Assembly: GCA_023411775.1 (NCBI GenBank)
Contig: JAEYOL010000338.1
Span: 1-14,046, forward strand
Direction of reading: 5' to 3'
Source: Bacteroidota bacterium
Lineage (GTDB): Bacteria; Bacteroidota; Bacteroidia; Chitinophagales; Chitinophagaceae
Length of the DNA stretch: 14,046 bases
Below the pieces are notes generated by a model. The model saw nothing but the letters and a program-made list of their open reading frames with translations, ran no database searches and was not told the origin of the DNA. The position numbers were made by a program, and so were the translations under genes. Below, in pieces: positions 6,594-14,046 of this stretch; positions within the stretch are counted from its first letter, which is position 1, and each line of letters begins with the position of its first letter.

Positions 6594-8654
6594 TCATTTA
6601 ATGTATCGGCTTGCCCAAGTCAAAAAAGCCGGCCAGTTAGGTCCAGTAGTATGCCCGCCACTATGTTGCCGGAATGCAATCTCCCCATCAGTCAGGCTGG
6701 TTTCAATGGGCGGGAAGTCTGTAGTTCCCAGGTCTTTTTTTCCAAGAAGTCTATAAACAGGCCCCGCATGTACGCCTCCTAGAAACATCCCCTTTGCGTC
6801 TACCCATTGTCCCTCAACTGTGGGGGAACCAGAACTGATGAATACAGGTCTTGGGGCACACAACGCAACCAGCTGGTGCGCATCTACAGGAAGTTCTTTC
6901 GCTGTTAGAGGCCCTGCATATTTTATAAAATTCCCGGCAAACCAGTGATATTCCGCGGGGGAGGCAAGATTTTCTACCTGTTCGCCAAGCATGCGGCGAA
7001 GAATTTTTGTTCCGCCTGCACCTGATGATCCAATAAACCCGACCGCGATTCGTGGCTCATAAGCCATGGCAACAATCGCCGCCTTACCATACCTGGAAAG
7101 TCCTTCAATGCCGACCTGTTTTGCATCAACACTGTTGTCTGTTTCAAAATAATCGATTGCCCGGCTGGCGCCCCATGCCCAGGCACGCAATGCACCCCAG
7201 TCATCGGGTTTACGTGGGTTACCTTTATTTACAAGGCCAATTATCCCCTTTGTCAAACCGGCTCCATTATCAGCCTGTATACTGGTAGGAACCAATATGG
7301 CATAGCCCCATCCTTTTTCCAACACCTGCTCATGCCAGCTTTTTTGTGGCGCTGTCGTAATTGGTGTTGGTGGTCTGAACCCCGGGGGAAAAACAAATCC
7401 AAAATGTATCATCATGGGTACCGGCTTGCTGCGTTTTCGCGGTGTGGTAAGTGAAAGCTGAATGTCAACATCTATTTGCGGGCAGGAAGAATTATCAACG
7501 CGGCCTATCAGGTTTTTTGCCACCGCTGGAATATCTCCAACCATCGTATCGACAGTATTCACCAATATCCAATTTATTTTAGGCGTGTGTCTAGGAACCC
7601 GGCCATAAATTTCCCTGTCAAAATCTTCGAGTATTTCGGGGCGTCTTTTATTCCACCAGGTTTTAGCATTGTTTACTTTCTTACCATTTTTCAATTGCAA
7701 AGGATCGGGAAGCGAAGTATAGGGTGTTGCTTTTGACTCATCCGTGTTGGCCGCATTTGGCGAAGCCGGATTTCCGGAAGGGCCACTGCGCGTTGATATT
7801 ATTTTTAACTGTGCCAACATGTTTTTATAGTCGGCCTGCGTTTCCTGTTGTTGTATTTTGAAGGCCTTATCACGTTCCTGCCATTGCCGGATATGATCTG
7901 CCGTTTCCACCATCGGTGCCACCCAAATATCTTTTTCGTTTTGTTTGATGAATTCCAACACCTCGCGATGTGCCTGTAAGGAAACATTGAGCGGGTTTCC
8001 GCCACCCACGCCATGAAATAATATAACCAGCAAAGAATTGGTCTCCATCGCCTTTTTCACCCATTCGATCATTTGATCACCGGATTCTCCGTTTACCATA
8101 TAACAATCCACGTTATACAGATCTACTTCATTGATCTTTTGCATCCGGCTTCTTACAGCTCTTGCAGCTATAAAATCATTTTTCAGGTCATCGATAAACG
8201 ATACGTCGCCTATTTTCATATCACCGCAGGTATAGGCGAAAGTTCTTGAGGTTTTTCCATCCAGTGCCTGGAGAAAGAGATTTGTCATTTTGATCTCATT
8301 CTGCATACGTGCCACGGTGTACCTGTTCATATCGATCTCGGGACCTACCCAGTCACGACCAGGCATCCCACCCAGGCAGGGATGAAACAGGGTGTGATTA
8401 CCCAGTTCATGCTTGTCGGCAAGTGCTTTCCACTCATTCAGCCTTGCCTGCATGGATGTCGAGAATGCGGTCACATAAAACGTTGCCTTCAATCCCAGGC
8501 TATCCAGGAGCGGGGCAGCATTGTCGAGATGCTGGTCGATCGCATCGTCATACGTAATCACGACAGCACATTTTCTTCCCTTCCAGGGCTGGTTGAATTG
8601 AGAGAACCCATTTAGGGTTAAAAAAAATAAAATGGGAAGCAATAGTTTATTCAT
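6594..8654 (-). CDS. Secreted CE4-CE15 fusion: polysaccharide deacetylase plus glucuronoyl esterase-like domain
   Basis: The protein has 686 residues with a signal peptide ending near residue 19 (LLLPILFFLTLNGFSQ). The N-terminal domain (about 24-265) is a NodB/CE4 deacetylase: TYDD at 34-37, metal-binding H87-T-L-F-H91-P, a variant third motif FAYTCGDMKIG, and H214 in LFHGVG. A Q-rich, helical linker and an N/S/P-rich segment (about 265-312) lead to an alpha/beta-hydrolase (about 313-686) of the CE15 type. It has nucleophile S520 in GLSRYGKAA, acidic candidates E614 or D619 in EGQWVD, and H668 in SGGHTTGPNW. CE15 enzymes cleave ester links between 4-O-methylglucuronate of xylan and lignin alcohols; the CE4 part would remove acetyl groups. 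Fusing the two suggests simultaneous removal of two ester decorations. It is the last gene of the four-gene minus-strand operon, 59 bp after the GH43 stop. The substrate of the CE4 half is uncertain (acetylxylan or amino-sugar polymer). Confidence 0.88.
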   Translation of the reverse strand: MNKLLLPILFFLTLNGFSQFNQPWKGRKCAVVITYDDAIDQHLDNAAPLLDSLGLKATFYVTAFSTSMQARLNEWKALADKHELGNHTLFHPCLGGMPGRDWVGPEIDMNRYTVARMQNEIKMTNLFLQALDGKTSRTFAYTCGDMKIGDVSFIDDLKNDFIAARAVRSRMQKINEVDLYNVDCYMVNGESGDQMIEWVKKAMETNSLLVILFHGVGGGNPLNVSLQAHREVLEFIKQNEKDIWVAPMVETADHIRQWQERDKAFKIQQQETQADYKNMLAQLKIISTRSGPSGNPASPNAANTDESKATPYTSLPDPLQLKNGKKVNNAKTWWNKRRPEILEDFDREIYGRVPRHTPKINWILVNTVDTMVGDIPAVAKNLIGRVDNSSCPQIDVDIQLSLTTPRKRSKPVPMMIHFGFVFPPGFRPPTPITTAPQKSWHEQVLEKGWGYAILVPTSIQADNGAGLTKGIIGLVNKGNPRKPDDWGALRAWAWGASRAIDYFETDNSVDAKQVGIEGLSRYGKAAIVAMAYEPRIAVGFIGSSGAGGTKILRRMLGEQVENLASPAEYHWFAGNFIKYAGPLTAKELPVDAHQLVALCAPRPVFISSGSPTVEGQWVDAKGMFLGGVHAGPVYRLLGKKDLGTTDFPPIETSLTDGEIAFRQHSGGHTTGPNWPAFLTWASRYIK

Positions 8655-8713
8655 ACCTATTTGTTTAGGAGACAGGGGTAGTTTTGATTACAACGCTTTT
8701 CACAATATTATTT

Positions 8714-10297
8714 CTAATCTTGTTTCAATATCTTATTCTCTATCCGGAAAAAATCGAAGTCTGCATATCCGCCGGCTTTTTGTGTTGCATAGTTAAAGAG
8801 ACCAAAGCGATAGCCCATAAAATGTGGTAAGGTATAAGACATCTTCAGGCTCACGCCAATGGACTTCCAGGTTTTACCATCCAGGCTGTAGTAAAAATTA
8901 GCTTCATCTTTCAGATCCCTGAAATTGCAGTCTGCTCTAAGGTACACCTTGTTTTGTGTGAGGGTCAGTCGTTGTTTTTCTATCGGCACACCCGATTCAG
9001 CGCTGACCATTACGATTGATTTCGCGCCATTTTGATAATTAACCGCAACGAAGCCAAATTTTTTCTGAAGTAAGGCCAGACCTGCCATATCGCCGTTTTT
9101 CATACTGGAAACATCAAGTGATATGATACCTGAACTTTCGGGTCCGAAACTGCGCTGTGTTAAAGTATTTCTTGCGGAAAGAAAAGATGTGTCAATCCTA
9201 CTAGTTCTTAAACGTAAAAAACCATTTCTTTCGCTTATCGACCAGTTCCTGTGATCGGGATTGTGATTCCATTGCCACACCAAAGGCAGGGCCGGATCAG
9301 ACTTTATCCTATTAAAATCATCAGATGCTACAATCCCGGGTTGCAGCCCGGTGCTGGCAGGTAGATCCAGTGTATCAGGTATTTTACCATCATTTCCCAA
9401 TACGGGCCAGCCTTCTTTCCATGTAACGGGTACCAGGTAAGGTATACGGCCTACTGATCCATAATCGCGAAACAGGTAAGCAAACCATTTTTTATCGGGT
9501 GTATCGATCAAACCACCCTGGGCCACGCCCCGATCCTGCAGAGCGATACGGCCTTCATAAGGCCCGGTGATCTTATCAGCCCTATGGATAATGACTGTAC
9601 GCATACCACCCTTTGGCCAGACAATATTGAACAGGTAATATTTTCCATCGATCTTAAATAGTTGCGAGCCCTCGGATTGAAGTCCAATATCTGAACCGGC
9701 CGGTGCACTTGCATTCTCGATGATAATCTTCTCTGTAGTGCTTTTAACGGATATTGCATCGGCTGTCAGCTCCACCAGTTTCAACTTACCTGCTCCATAA
9801 ATTAAATAAACCCGACTATCATCATCAAAAAAAATGGTATGGTCGTGATATGAGGGTTTAAAACTTGCGCGGCGCCATGGGCCAGTCTCGATATTTTTGG
9901 TAGTGTAGATATAGGTTCTATTCGTCGTTTGGGAAAAAGTGGAAACGTAGAAAACACCATTGTGATAACGAAGACAGCTTGCCCACGAGCCCCTGCCGTA
10001 GGTGTTCTTTCCATTCTCAAGATTTAGTTCGTCAGTATCGGCGAGTGTATCATAAGCATAATTAACAATCTGCCAGTTGACCAGGTCTTTCGATTTCATA
10101 ATCGGTACACCAGGGCTCAAGTGCATGGTCGTACTGCTCATATAGTAAGTATCGTTTACCCTGATCATCGACATATCGGGAACATCTGCAAAGATTACAG
10201 GGTTGGTCGCCTTGTGTTGTTGAGCAGAAGCCTTAATAGTTGACGAGAATAAAATGAATACCAACAAGACTGTAGTCAGCCTTTTCCAAGAATGCAT
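8714..10297 (-). CDS. Secreted GH43 beta-xylosidase/alpha-L-arabinofuranosidase-like enzyme with C-terminal beta-sandwich
   Basis: The protein has 527 residues when started at the ATG at 10297, which gives a clean signal peptide (MHSWKRLTTVLLVFILFSS, cleavage near ASA-QQ at 25). An in-frame ATG at 10360 would add 21 polar residues in front and start 2 bp after the upstream stop; it remains possible. The five-bladed propeller domain (about 30-330) shows the GH43 triad: Asp41 in VPDMSMIR (base), Asp152 in YHDHTIFFDDD (pKa modulator) and Glu209 in QSEGSQLF (acid). The segment GLIDTPDKKWFAYLFRD carries features of the beta-xylosidase-like subfamilies. The C-terminal domain (about 345-527) is a concanavalin-like sandwich of the type seen in GH43 xylosidases (DDFN start, FYYSLDGKTW, GLFNYAT). 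It probably trims xylose or arabinose from hemicellulose side chains; sequence alone does not separate the two. It lies between GH29 and the CE4-CE15 fusion in the same operon. Confidence 0.9.
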   Translation of the reverse strand: MHSWKRLTTVLLVFILFSSTIKASAQQHKATNPVIFADVPDMSMIRVNDTYYMSSTTMHLSPGVPIMKSKDLVNWQIVNYAYDTLADTDELNLENGKNTYGRGSWASCLRYHNGVFYVSTFSQTTNRTYIYTTKNIETGPWRRASFKPSYHDHTIFFDDDSRVYLIYGAGKLKLVELTADAISVKSTTEKIIIENASAPAGSDIGLQSEGSQLFKIDGKYYLFNIVWPKGGMRTVIIHRADKITGPYEGRIALQDRGVAQGGLIDTPDKKWFAYLFRDYGSVGRIPYLVPVTWKEGWPVLGNDGKIPDTLDLPASTGLQPGIVASDDFNRIKSDPALPLVWQWNHNPDHRNWSISERNGFLRLRTSRIDTSFLSARNTLTQRSFGPESSGIISLDVSSMKNGDMAGLALLQKKFGFVAVNYQNGAKSIVMVSAESGVPIEKQRLTLTQNKVYLRADCNFRDLKDEANFYYSLDGKTWKSIGVSLKMSYTLPHFMGYRFGLFNYATQKAGGYADFDFFRIENKILKQD

Positions 10298-10362
10298 TAA
10301 ATGGCTATCGTGATTTTCCTGCGAATTCTTACCGAGCGAGATTTGATAATTGAAATACATCG

Positions 10363-12000
10363 TTAGTTTTGATACACTTTGAACACCAGGGCTATTTCAT
10401 TTGGGATAGAGCGGGGTATGTCTATTTGAACATTATCCGCAGTTTGACGCCAGTTGATTTTCTCTTTACTTCCCAGCAATTCTATCCGGGTTATTTTTTT
10501 CACGCCATTCGCGGCAGACAAACTTTTTAGGTAGATCTTGTCGGTTGGCACACCCATGACAGTTGCATAGATTATGTCGCCTTTTTTATTATACCTGATG
10601 TCTTTTGCACTGAATTTAATTTTGCCTTCATTAAATCCCTGTGCATTAATGGGGTTGGCTGAATCGGCCGCAGGGCCTTCGCCAAATATTTTCCAGGGAC
10701 GGGTACTATAAATACTTTCTTTATTGATATCCATCCAGGCTGTAATGCCTTCCAGCACTGCAATCTCCTTGTCGTCAATGCTGCCATCGCCTTTAACGGG
10801 TATGTTTAAGAGCAGGTTACCATTTTTGCTAACTACATCTACCAGCATGTGGATGACATCCTTCGCTGTTTTATACCGGTTGTTTTCATAAACAGCATCA
10901 CTATAGTGCCAGTGACCAATACAGGTACATGTTTGCCAGGCCAGGTCCTGGATTTTATCTGGTGCACCGCGCTCTACATCCCAGACCAGGCACTCCTTTT
11001 GTTCAGCAGTAAGAATTTTACCAAGCAGCACAGCTTCAAGCTTGTTGTTATGCAGGCTCATATTGGAATTATAGAAATGAGCGGCGATTTTTAAACCTGC
11101 ATCACTGATTGGATATAATGGAAGCCCGGTATCATCGAAATAGAGAAGGTCGGGATTGAATTTGTTGATCAAATCAATTGTTCTGTTATAAAATTTTTCA
11201 CAGTATTCCTGTGAGGGTATCACCACACCATTGCCCCATTCCCATTGACGATGAATGGCATTGATATTTCTGCTGCCTTCACTTAAAGGATGGTTTTGTG
11301 CGTACAGATCCTGGGGATCAAGGCCATCCCACCAGGTTCCTTTTCCGTCTTCTGCTTTCAGCGCTCCGTCATAAGGTATTCCGGCATATTCCCCGGAAGT
11401 ATCGGATTGTTGTGCGGTTTCATACCACAGCCATGCGTGAGCGGCGTGCACACTTAGTCCGAGGGGTAACTGGTTTTTCCTGGCGGCTTCAGCCCATCCA
11501 GCCAGGATATCTTTTTTCGGGCCGACTTTTGCAGTATTCCACTGCTGGTATTTACTATCCCACATATCCAGGTTGTCGTGATGATTGGCCATCGCAAAAA
11601 AATACTGCGCACCAGCACGTTTGTACAATGCAACCAGTTTCTCCGGGTTCCATTTCTCCGCTTTCCAGTTATTTATTACTTCCTTAAATCCAGCCTTTGA
11701 TGGGTGACCATAGTTTTTTACATGCCAGTCATAATTTTTGCTGCCCTGTTTATACATATTGCGTGCGTACCAGTCGCCCTGGCCCGGTTGGCATTGAGGT
11801 CCCCAGTGTGCCCAAATCCCAAATTTGGCATCGCGAAACCATTCAGGTACTTTGTATTGTTTCAATGACTGCCAGGACGGTTCAAATTTGCCGGGAGCTA
11901 CCGGTTCATTGCCAGGCCTGATGGGTGATGGATAATCCTTTTGTCCGAGCAGACAGAACGGAAGCAAAAGGTATGTGATAAACTGAAGTTTAATTTTCAT
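10363..12000 (-). CDS. Secreted GH29 alpha-L-fucosidase-like glycosidase
   Basis: The protein has 545 residues with a Sec signal (about 1-19, LLLPFCLLG). The catalytic barrel (about 40-360) has GH29 landmarks: VPEWFRDAKFGIWAHWGP (H65-W66-G67), the active-site ANHHDN at 138-143 where many fucosidases read KHHDG, and the predicted nucleophile Asp289 in LLYFDDTG (Asp290 follows it). A C-terminal beta domain (about 440-545) follows the barrel motif KNGNLLLNIP, which is typical of the family. GH29 enzymes hydrolyse alpha-L-fucosides; some members act on related L-galactosides, and the altered HHDN leaves specificity open. Fucosyl units occur on xyloglucan and some pectin side chains, so its place among xylan-acting esterases suggests a mixed or unusual hemicellulose. 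It starts 34 bp after the upstream esterase stop, inside the minus-strand operon. The general acid/base Glu was not assigned because it is poorly conserved in this family. Confidence 0.9.
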   Translation of the reverse strand: MKIKLQFITYLLLPFCLLGQKDYPSPIRPGNEPVAPGKFEPSWQSLKQYKVPEWFRDAKFGIWAHWGPQCQPGQGDWYARNMYKQGSKNYDWHVKNYGHPSKAGFKEVINNWKAEKWNPEKLVALYKRAGAQYFFAMANHHDNLDMWDSKYQQWNTAKVGPKKDILAGWAEAARKNQLPLGLSVHAAHAWLWYETAQQSDTSGEYAGIPYDGALKAEDGKGTWWDGLDPQDLYAQNHPLSEGSRNINAIHRQWEWGNGVVIPSQEYCEKFYNRTIDLINKFNPDLLYFDDTGLPLYPISDAGLKIAAHFYNSNMSLHNNKLEAVLLGKILTAEQKECLVWDVERGAPDKIQDLAWQTCTCIGHWHYSDAVYENNRYKTAKDVIHMLVDVVSKNGNLLLNIPVKGDGSIDDKEIAVLEGITAWMDINKESIYSTRPWKIFGEGPAADSANPINAQGFNEGKIKFSAKDIRYNKKGDIIYATVMGVPTDKIYLKSLSAANGVKKITRIELLGSKEKINWRQTADNVQIDIPRSIPNEIALVFKVYQN

Positions 12001-12034
12001 AATCCTGGCTTTTAAGGATACCGGTAGTCAGTAT

Positions 12035-13960
12035 TTATTTGAAAAGCAATTGTGCAAAATTGAAGAGATTATTTCGCCATACCGGCCAGGTATGACCGCC
12101 GGGATATTCACTATAGGTATACCTGATGTTCATCTCATCAAATTTCGACATCATGACTTTACAGTTGTTATAAGCTATATCTTCTTTGCCTCCCATCGAT
12201 ATCCATAGACTTTTCAATTGGCTGTTGATCTTAGCAGCGTTTGCTTTCATAAAGGTATATTGAGGCTCGGAGAGTTCGGTCCGGTTGGCAAACCATCCTG
12301 AACTGAAGACCCCCAGGTAAGAAAACATTTCTGTATTCTTTATTCCGGCATACAGAGTTTGAAGACCTCCCATAGATAAACCAGCCAGTGCCCTGTAATC
12401 CGAACCTTTTTTAACACGATAGTTTTTTTCAACAAAAGGTATGGCCGCATTTAGGAGCTCGTTTTCAAAAACTCGTAACACATTTTCGTTGAAGCCAGCC
12501 AGGCCGCCCATGCTCATATTGCCATCAAGCATCACCACCAGCATGGGATTTGCTTTTTTTTCGGCAATCAGGTTATCCATTATTAGCTCCGTTTTGCCCT
12601 GCGCAACCCATCCTCTCTCATCTTCACCACCACCATGTAACAAGTATAAGACCGGGTAACTAGTACCTGGTTCTATATCATACCCCGGTGGTGTATATAT
12701 ATACATGCGGCGCCATGAACCAGTGACGGTGGAGAAGTACCTTTTTATTCTCACATCGCCATGGGGAACATCTTTTATTTTGTAATAACTACCTTCCCGA
12801 AAAGGTATTTCAATACCGCTTGCCATCCGGCCCATACCATAAAATGTTTCGCTGGCAGGATCTGCCAGGGCAACACCATCAATCAGCAGCGAATAGTAAT
12901 GAAAGCCTTCCCCGATTGAATCTGTGATGGCCATCCAATGCCCACTGGTGTCTTTCACCATGTCATATTTTTTTCCTAAGTCCACCTGCACTCTTTGTGC
13001 CTCGGGTGCTTTGATCCGGAATACCACGCGGTTGTCGGGCAGGATCTGCGGATATTTTGCTGTTCTGACATTGGTGGCGGCGGGTGCACCCAAAACGGTA
13101 TACCTGGAAAACGTAGAAGCGTTTACCGGTTTAAATAGTAGCTGGCTGAATTGGTATAAGCCATTTTTCCAGACCTTGAAGTCATGTACACCTGGTTCGA
13201 GATAATAAATATGCGGAACATTTTTTTCATACAGGTAGTCATGTGTACGCTGGCTGAACCTGAGCAAGGGGTCGTTGTCGCCGCAGGAAATCCAAAGCAG
13301 CTTAAGCATGTTTGTTGCCCGTGAGGGGTCAGGAATAAGTTCTTCAGGACTCTTTGTATTGGGTGCTGATGAAAAACCACCCACCCAGGCAAATTTGTCA
13401 AGATTGCCAAGACCAAAATTTAGTGACTGCCCGCCGCCCATCGACAGTCCGGCAATGGCACGATGTTCCCTGTCCTTTATGACAGGATATTTTTTTTCTA
13501 TGAAGGGGATCAGGTCCTGTAATAAGTCTTTTTCAAAGTCTGCAAATGCCTGCACTTTGGCACTGTCGAAGATGTTACCGATAGCCCGATCATCTTTCAT
13601 GGCGCGACCGTTAGGCATTACAATTATCATCGGCTCAACTTTTCCTTCGGCGTAAAGATTATCCAGGATCACCTGCGGGTTTCCCCCTTTAAGCCATTCT
13701 TTTTCATCACCACCAATCCCATGTAGTAAGTATAATACAGGGTATTTTTTCTTTTTTGAAAATCCCGGCGGTGTATACACCAACATTTTCCGGTTGTTGC
13801 CAACCGTCGTTGACTTGTAACTTACAGAATCTATTTTTCCATGAGGTATAGCTTCACGCATAATATCGAAACCCTCGGGTGCCTGGCTCATCAGGGGTTG
13901 TGCAGATGTGGACAGGCAAAGCATGATCATTCCGCTAAGGCAAATAATTATTGATTTCAT
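12035..13960 (-). CDS. Secreted tandem esterase, CE1-CBM48-CE1 (feruloyl/acetyl-xylan esterase-like)
   Basis: The protein has 641 residues with a signal peptide (MKSIIICLSGMIMLCLSTSA, cleavage near Q21). Two esterase D/CE1-type alpha/beta-hydrolase domains flank an Ig-like domain. Domain 1 (about 45-277) has YLLHGIGGDE, nucleophile S173 in GLSMGGG, D230 in CGDNDP and H259 in PGVHDF. The middle (about 286-385) looks like the CBM48/esterase N-terminal E-set domain that precedes many CE1 enzymes (VVFRIKAPEAQRVQVD, FHYYSLLIDG). Domain 2 (about 395-641) has YLLHGGGEDE, S529 in GLSMGG, D594 in GGKEDIAY and H623 in PGGHTW. Both triads look intact, and the Asp-His spacing is 29 residues in each. CE1 members remove ferulate or acetate from arabinoxylan. 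The CBM48-like module belongs to the second domain, so domain 1 may be a later duplication or have a different leaving group. It is the first gene of the minus-strand block, with an 86-bp upstream stretch before the window end. Confidence 0.9.
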   Translation of the reverse strand: MKSIIICLSGMIMLCLSTSAQPLMSQAPEGFDIMREAIPHGKIDSVSYKSTTVGNNRKMLVYTPPGFSKKKKYPVLYLLHGIGGDEKEWLKGGNPQVILDNLYAEGKVEPMIIVMPNGRAMKDDRAIGNIFDSAKVQAFADFEKDLLQDLIPFIEKKYPVIKDREHRAIAGLSMGGGQSLNFGLGNLDKFAWVGGFSSAPNTKSPEELIPDPSRATNMLKLLWISCGDNDPLLRFSQRTHDYLYEKNVPHIYYLEPGVHDFKVWKNGLYQFSQLLFKPVNASTFSRYTVLGAPAATNVRTAKYPQILPDNRVVFRIKAPEAQRVQVDLGKKYDMVKDTSGHWMAITDSIGEGFHYYSLLIDGVALADPASETFYGMGRMASGIEIPFREGSYYKIKDVPHGDVRIKRYFSTVTGSWRRMYIYTPPGYDIEPGTSYPVLYLLHGGGEDERGWVAQGKTELIMDNLIAEKKANPMLVVMLDGNMSMGGLAGFNENVLRVFENELLNAAIPFVEKNYRVKKGSDYRALAGLSMGGLQTLYAGIKNTEMFSYLGVFSSGWFANRTELSEPQYTFMKANAAKINSQLKSLWISMGGKEDIAYNNCKVMMSKFDEMNIRYTYSEYPGGHTWPVWRNNLFNFAQLLFK

Positions 13961-14046
13961 TGAATTTCAGTTTAGAGATATTGATTCTAATAGTTAATAT
14001 TCTGAAAAAGATCCAGGTAGCTGATATTTAAATACAAGAAATTGAA
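13961..14046 (-). other. Upstream region of the minus-strand operon (no clear promoter motif)
   Basis: This is 86 bp of A/T-rich DNA between the esterase start codon and the window edge. Read on the minus strand, it holds a TATTTAAATA palindrome-like stretch (14024-14033). I looked for the Bacteroidota promoter pattern (a -33 TTG box with a -7 TAnnTTTG box) and found no TTTG in it. The sequence directly before the start is A-rich, as is usual in this phylum in place of a Shine-Dalgarno site. It may be an intergenic spacer within a longer operon, or the promoter may lie further out. Confidence 0.3.

Noticed and set aside
10298..10360. ATG at 10360 as the start of the GH43 gene
   Set aside because: It adds 21 polar residues before a typical Sec signal. 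Kept only as an alternative because its 2-bp distance from the upstream stop could allow coupling.
11298..11687. 129-residue plus-strand open frame inside the GH29 gene
   Set aside because: It is antisense to the conserved GH29 catalytic barrel, and its composition is unlike that of a real protein here.
13275..13655. 126-residue plus-strand open frame inside the tandem esterase gene
   Set aside because: It lies opposite the intact first CE1 domain with its catalytic Ser; no independent support.

Overview
The window looks like a chromosomal stretch from a Bacteroidota bacterium of the plant- or biomass-degrading kind; a Chitinophagaceae-like relative would fit. The basis is moderate GC by eye, A/T-rich leaders without clear Shine-Dalgarno sequences, almost every protein starting with an export signal, and a set of carbohydrate-active enzymes typical of that phylum. 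This placement is an inference; there is no rRNA or marker gene here. No RNA gene, CRISPR array, insertion sequence or tRNA was seen.

Left half (1-6561, all + strand, gaps of 10 to 81 bp): two copies of a two-gene module. Each module is an RraA/HMG-aldolase-like protein followed by an enolase-superfamily (mandelate racemase/muconate lactonizing enzyme type) protein with a perfect twin-arginine signal. A bile acid:sodium symporter (BASS/SBF) family permease lies between the modules, and a secreted SASA-type carbohydrate O-acetylesterase closes the run. The first RraA gene is cut by the left window edge.

Right half (13960-6594, all - strand): four secreted carbohydrate-active enzymes that look like one operon. 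In transcription order they are a tandem CE1-CBM48-CE1 feruloyl/acetyl-type esterase, a GH29 alpha-L-fucosidase-like enzyme, a GH43 xylosidase/arabinofuranosidase-like enzyme with a C-terminal beta-sandwich, and a CE4-CE15 fusion (polysaccharide deacetylase plus glucuronoyl esterase-like). The two blocks converge with only 32 bp between their stop codons and no clear terminator.

Working model: the right block and the SASA esterase strip ester decorations (acetyl, feruloyl, glucuronoyl) and side-chain sugars from glucuronoxylan-like hemicellulose. The left block processes a sugar acid. Both enzyme types there usually need only a divalent metal, so dehydration and aldol cleavage could take place outside the cytoplasm, with the BASS carrier importing the resulting 2-keto acid (for example pyruvate). 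An exported dehydratase-aldolase-transporter pathway of this kind is the most novel idea in the window. It rests on signal peptides, conserved catalytic residues and gene order; substrates are unknown.
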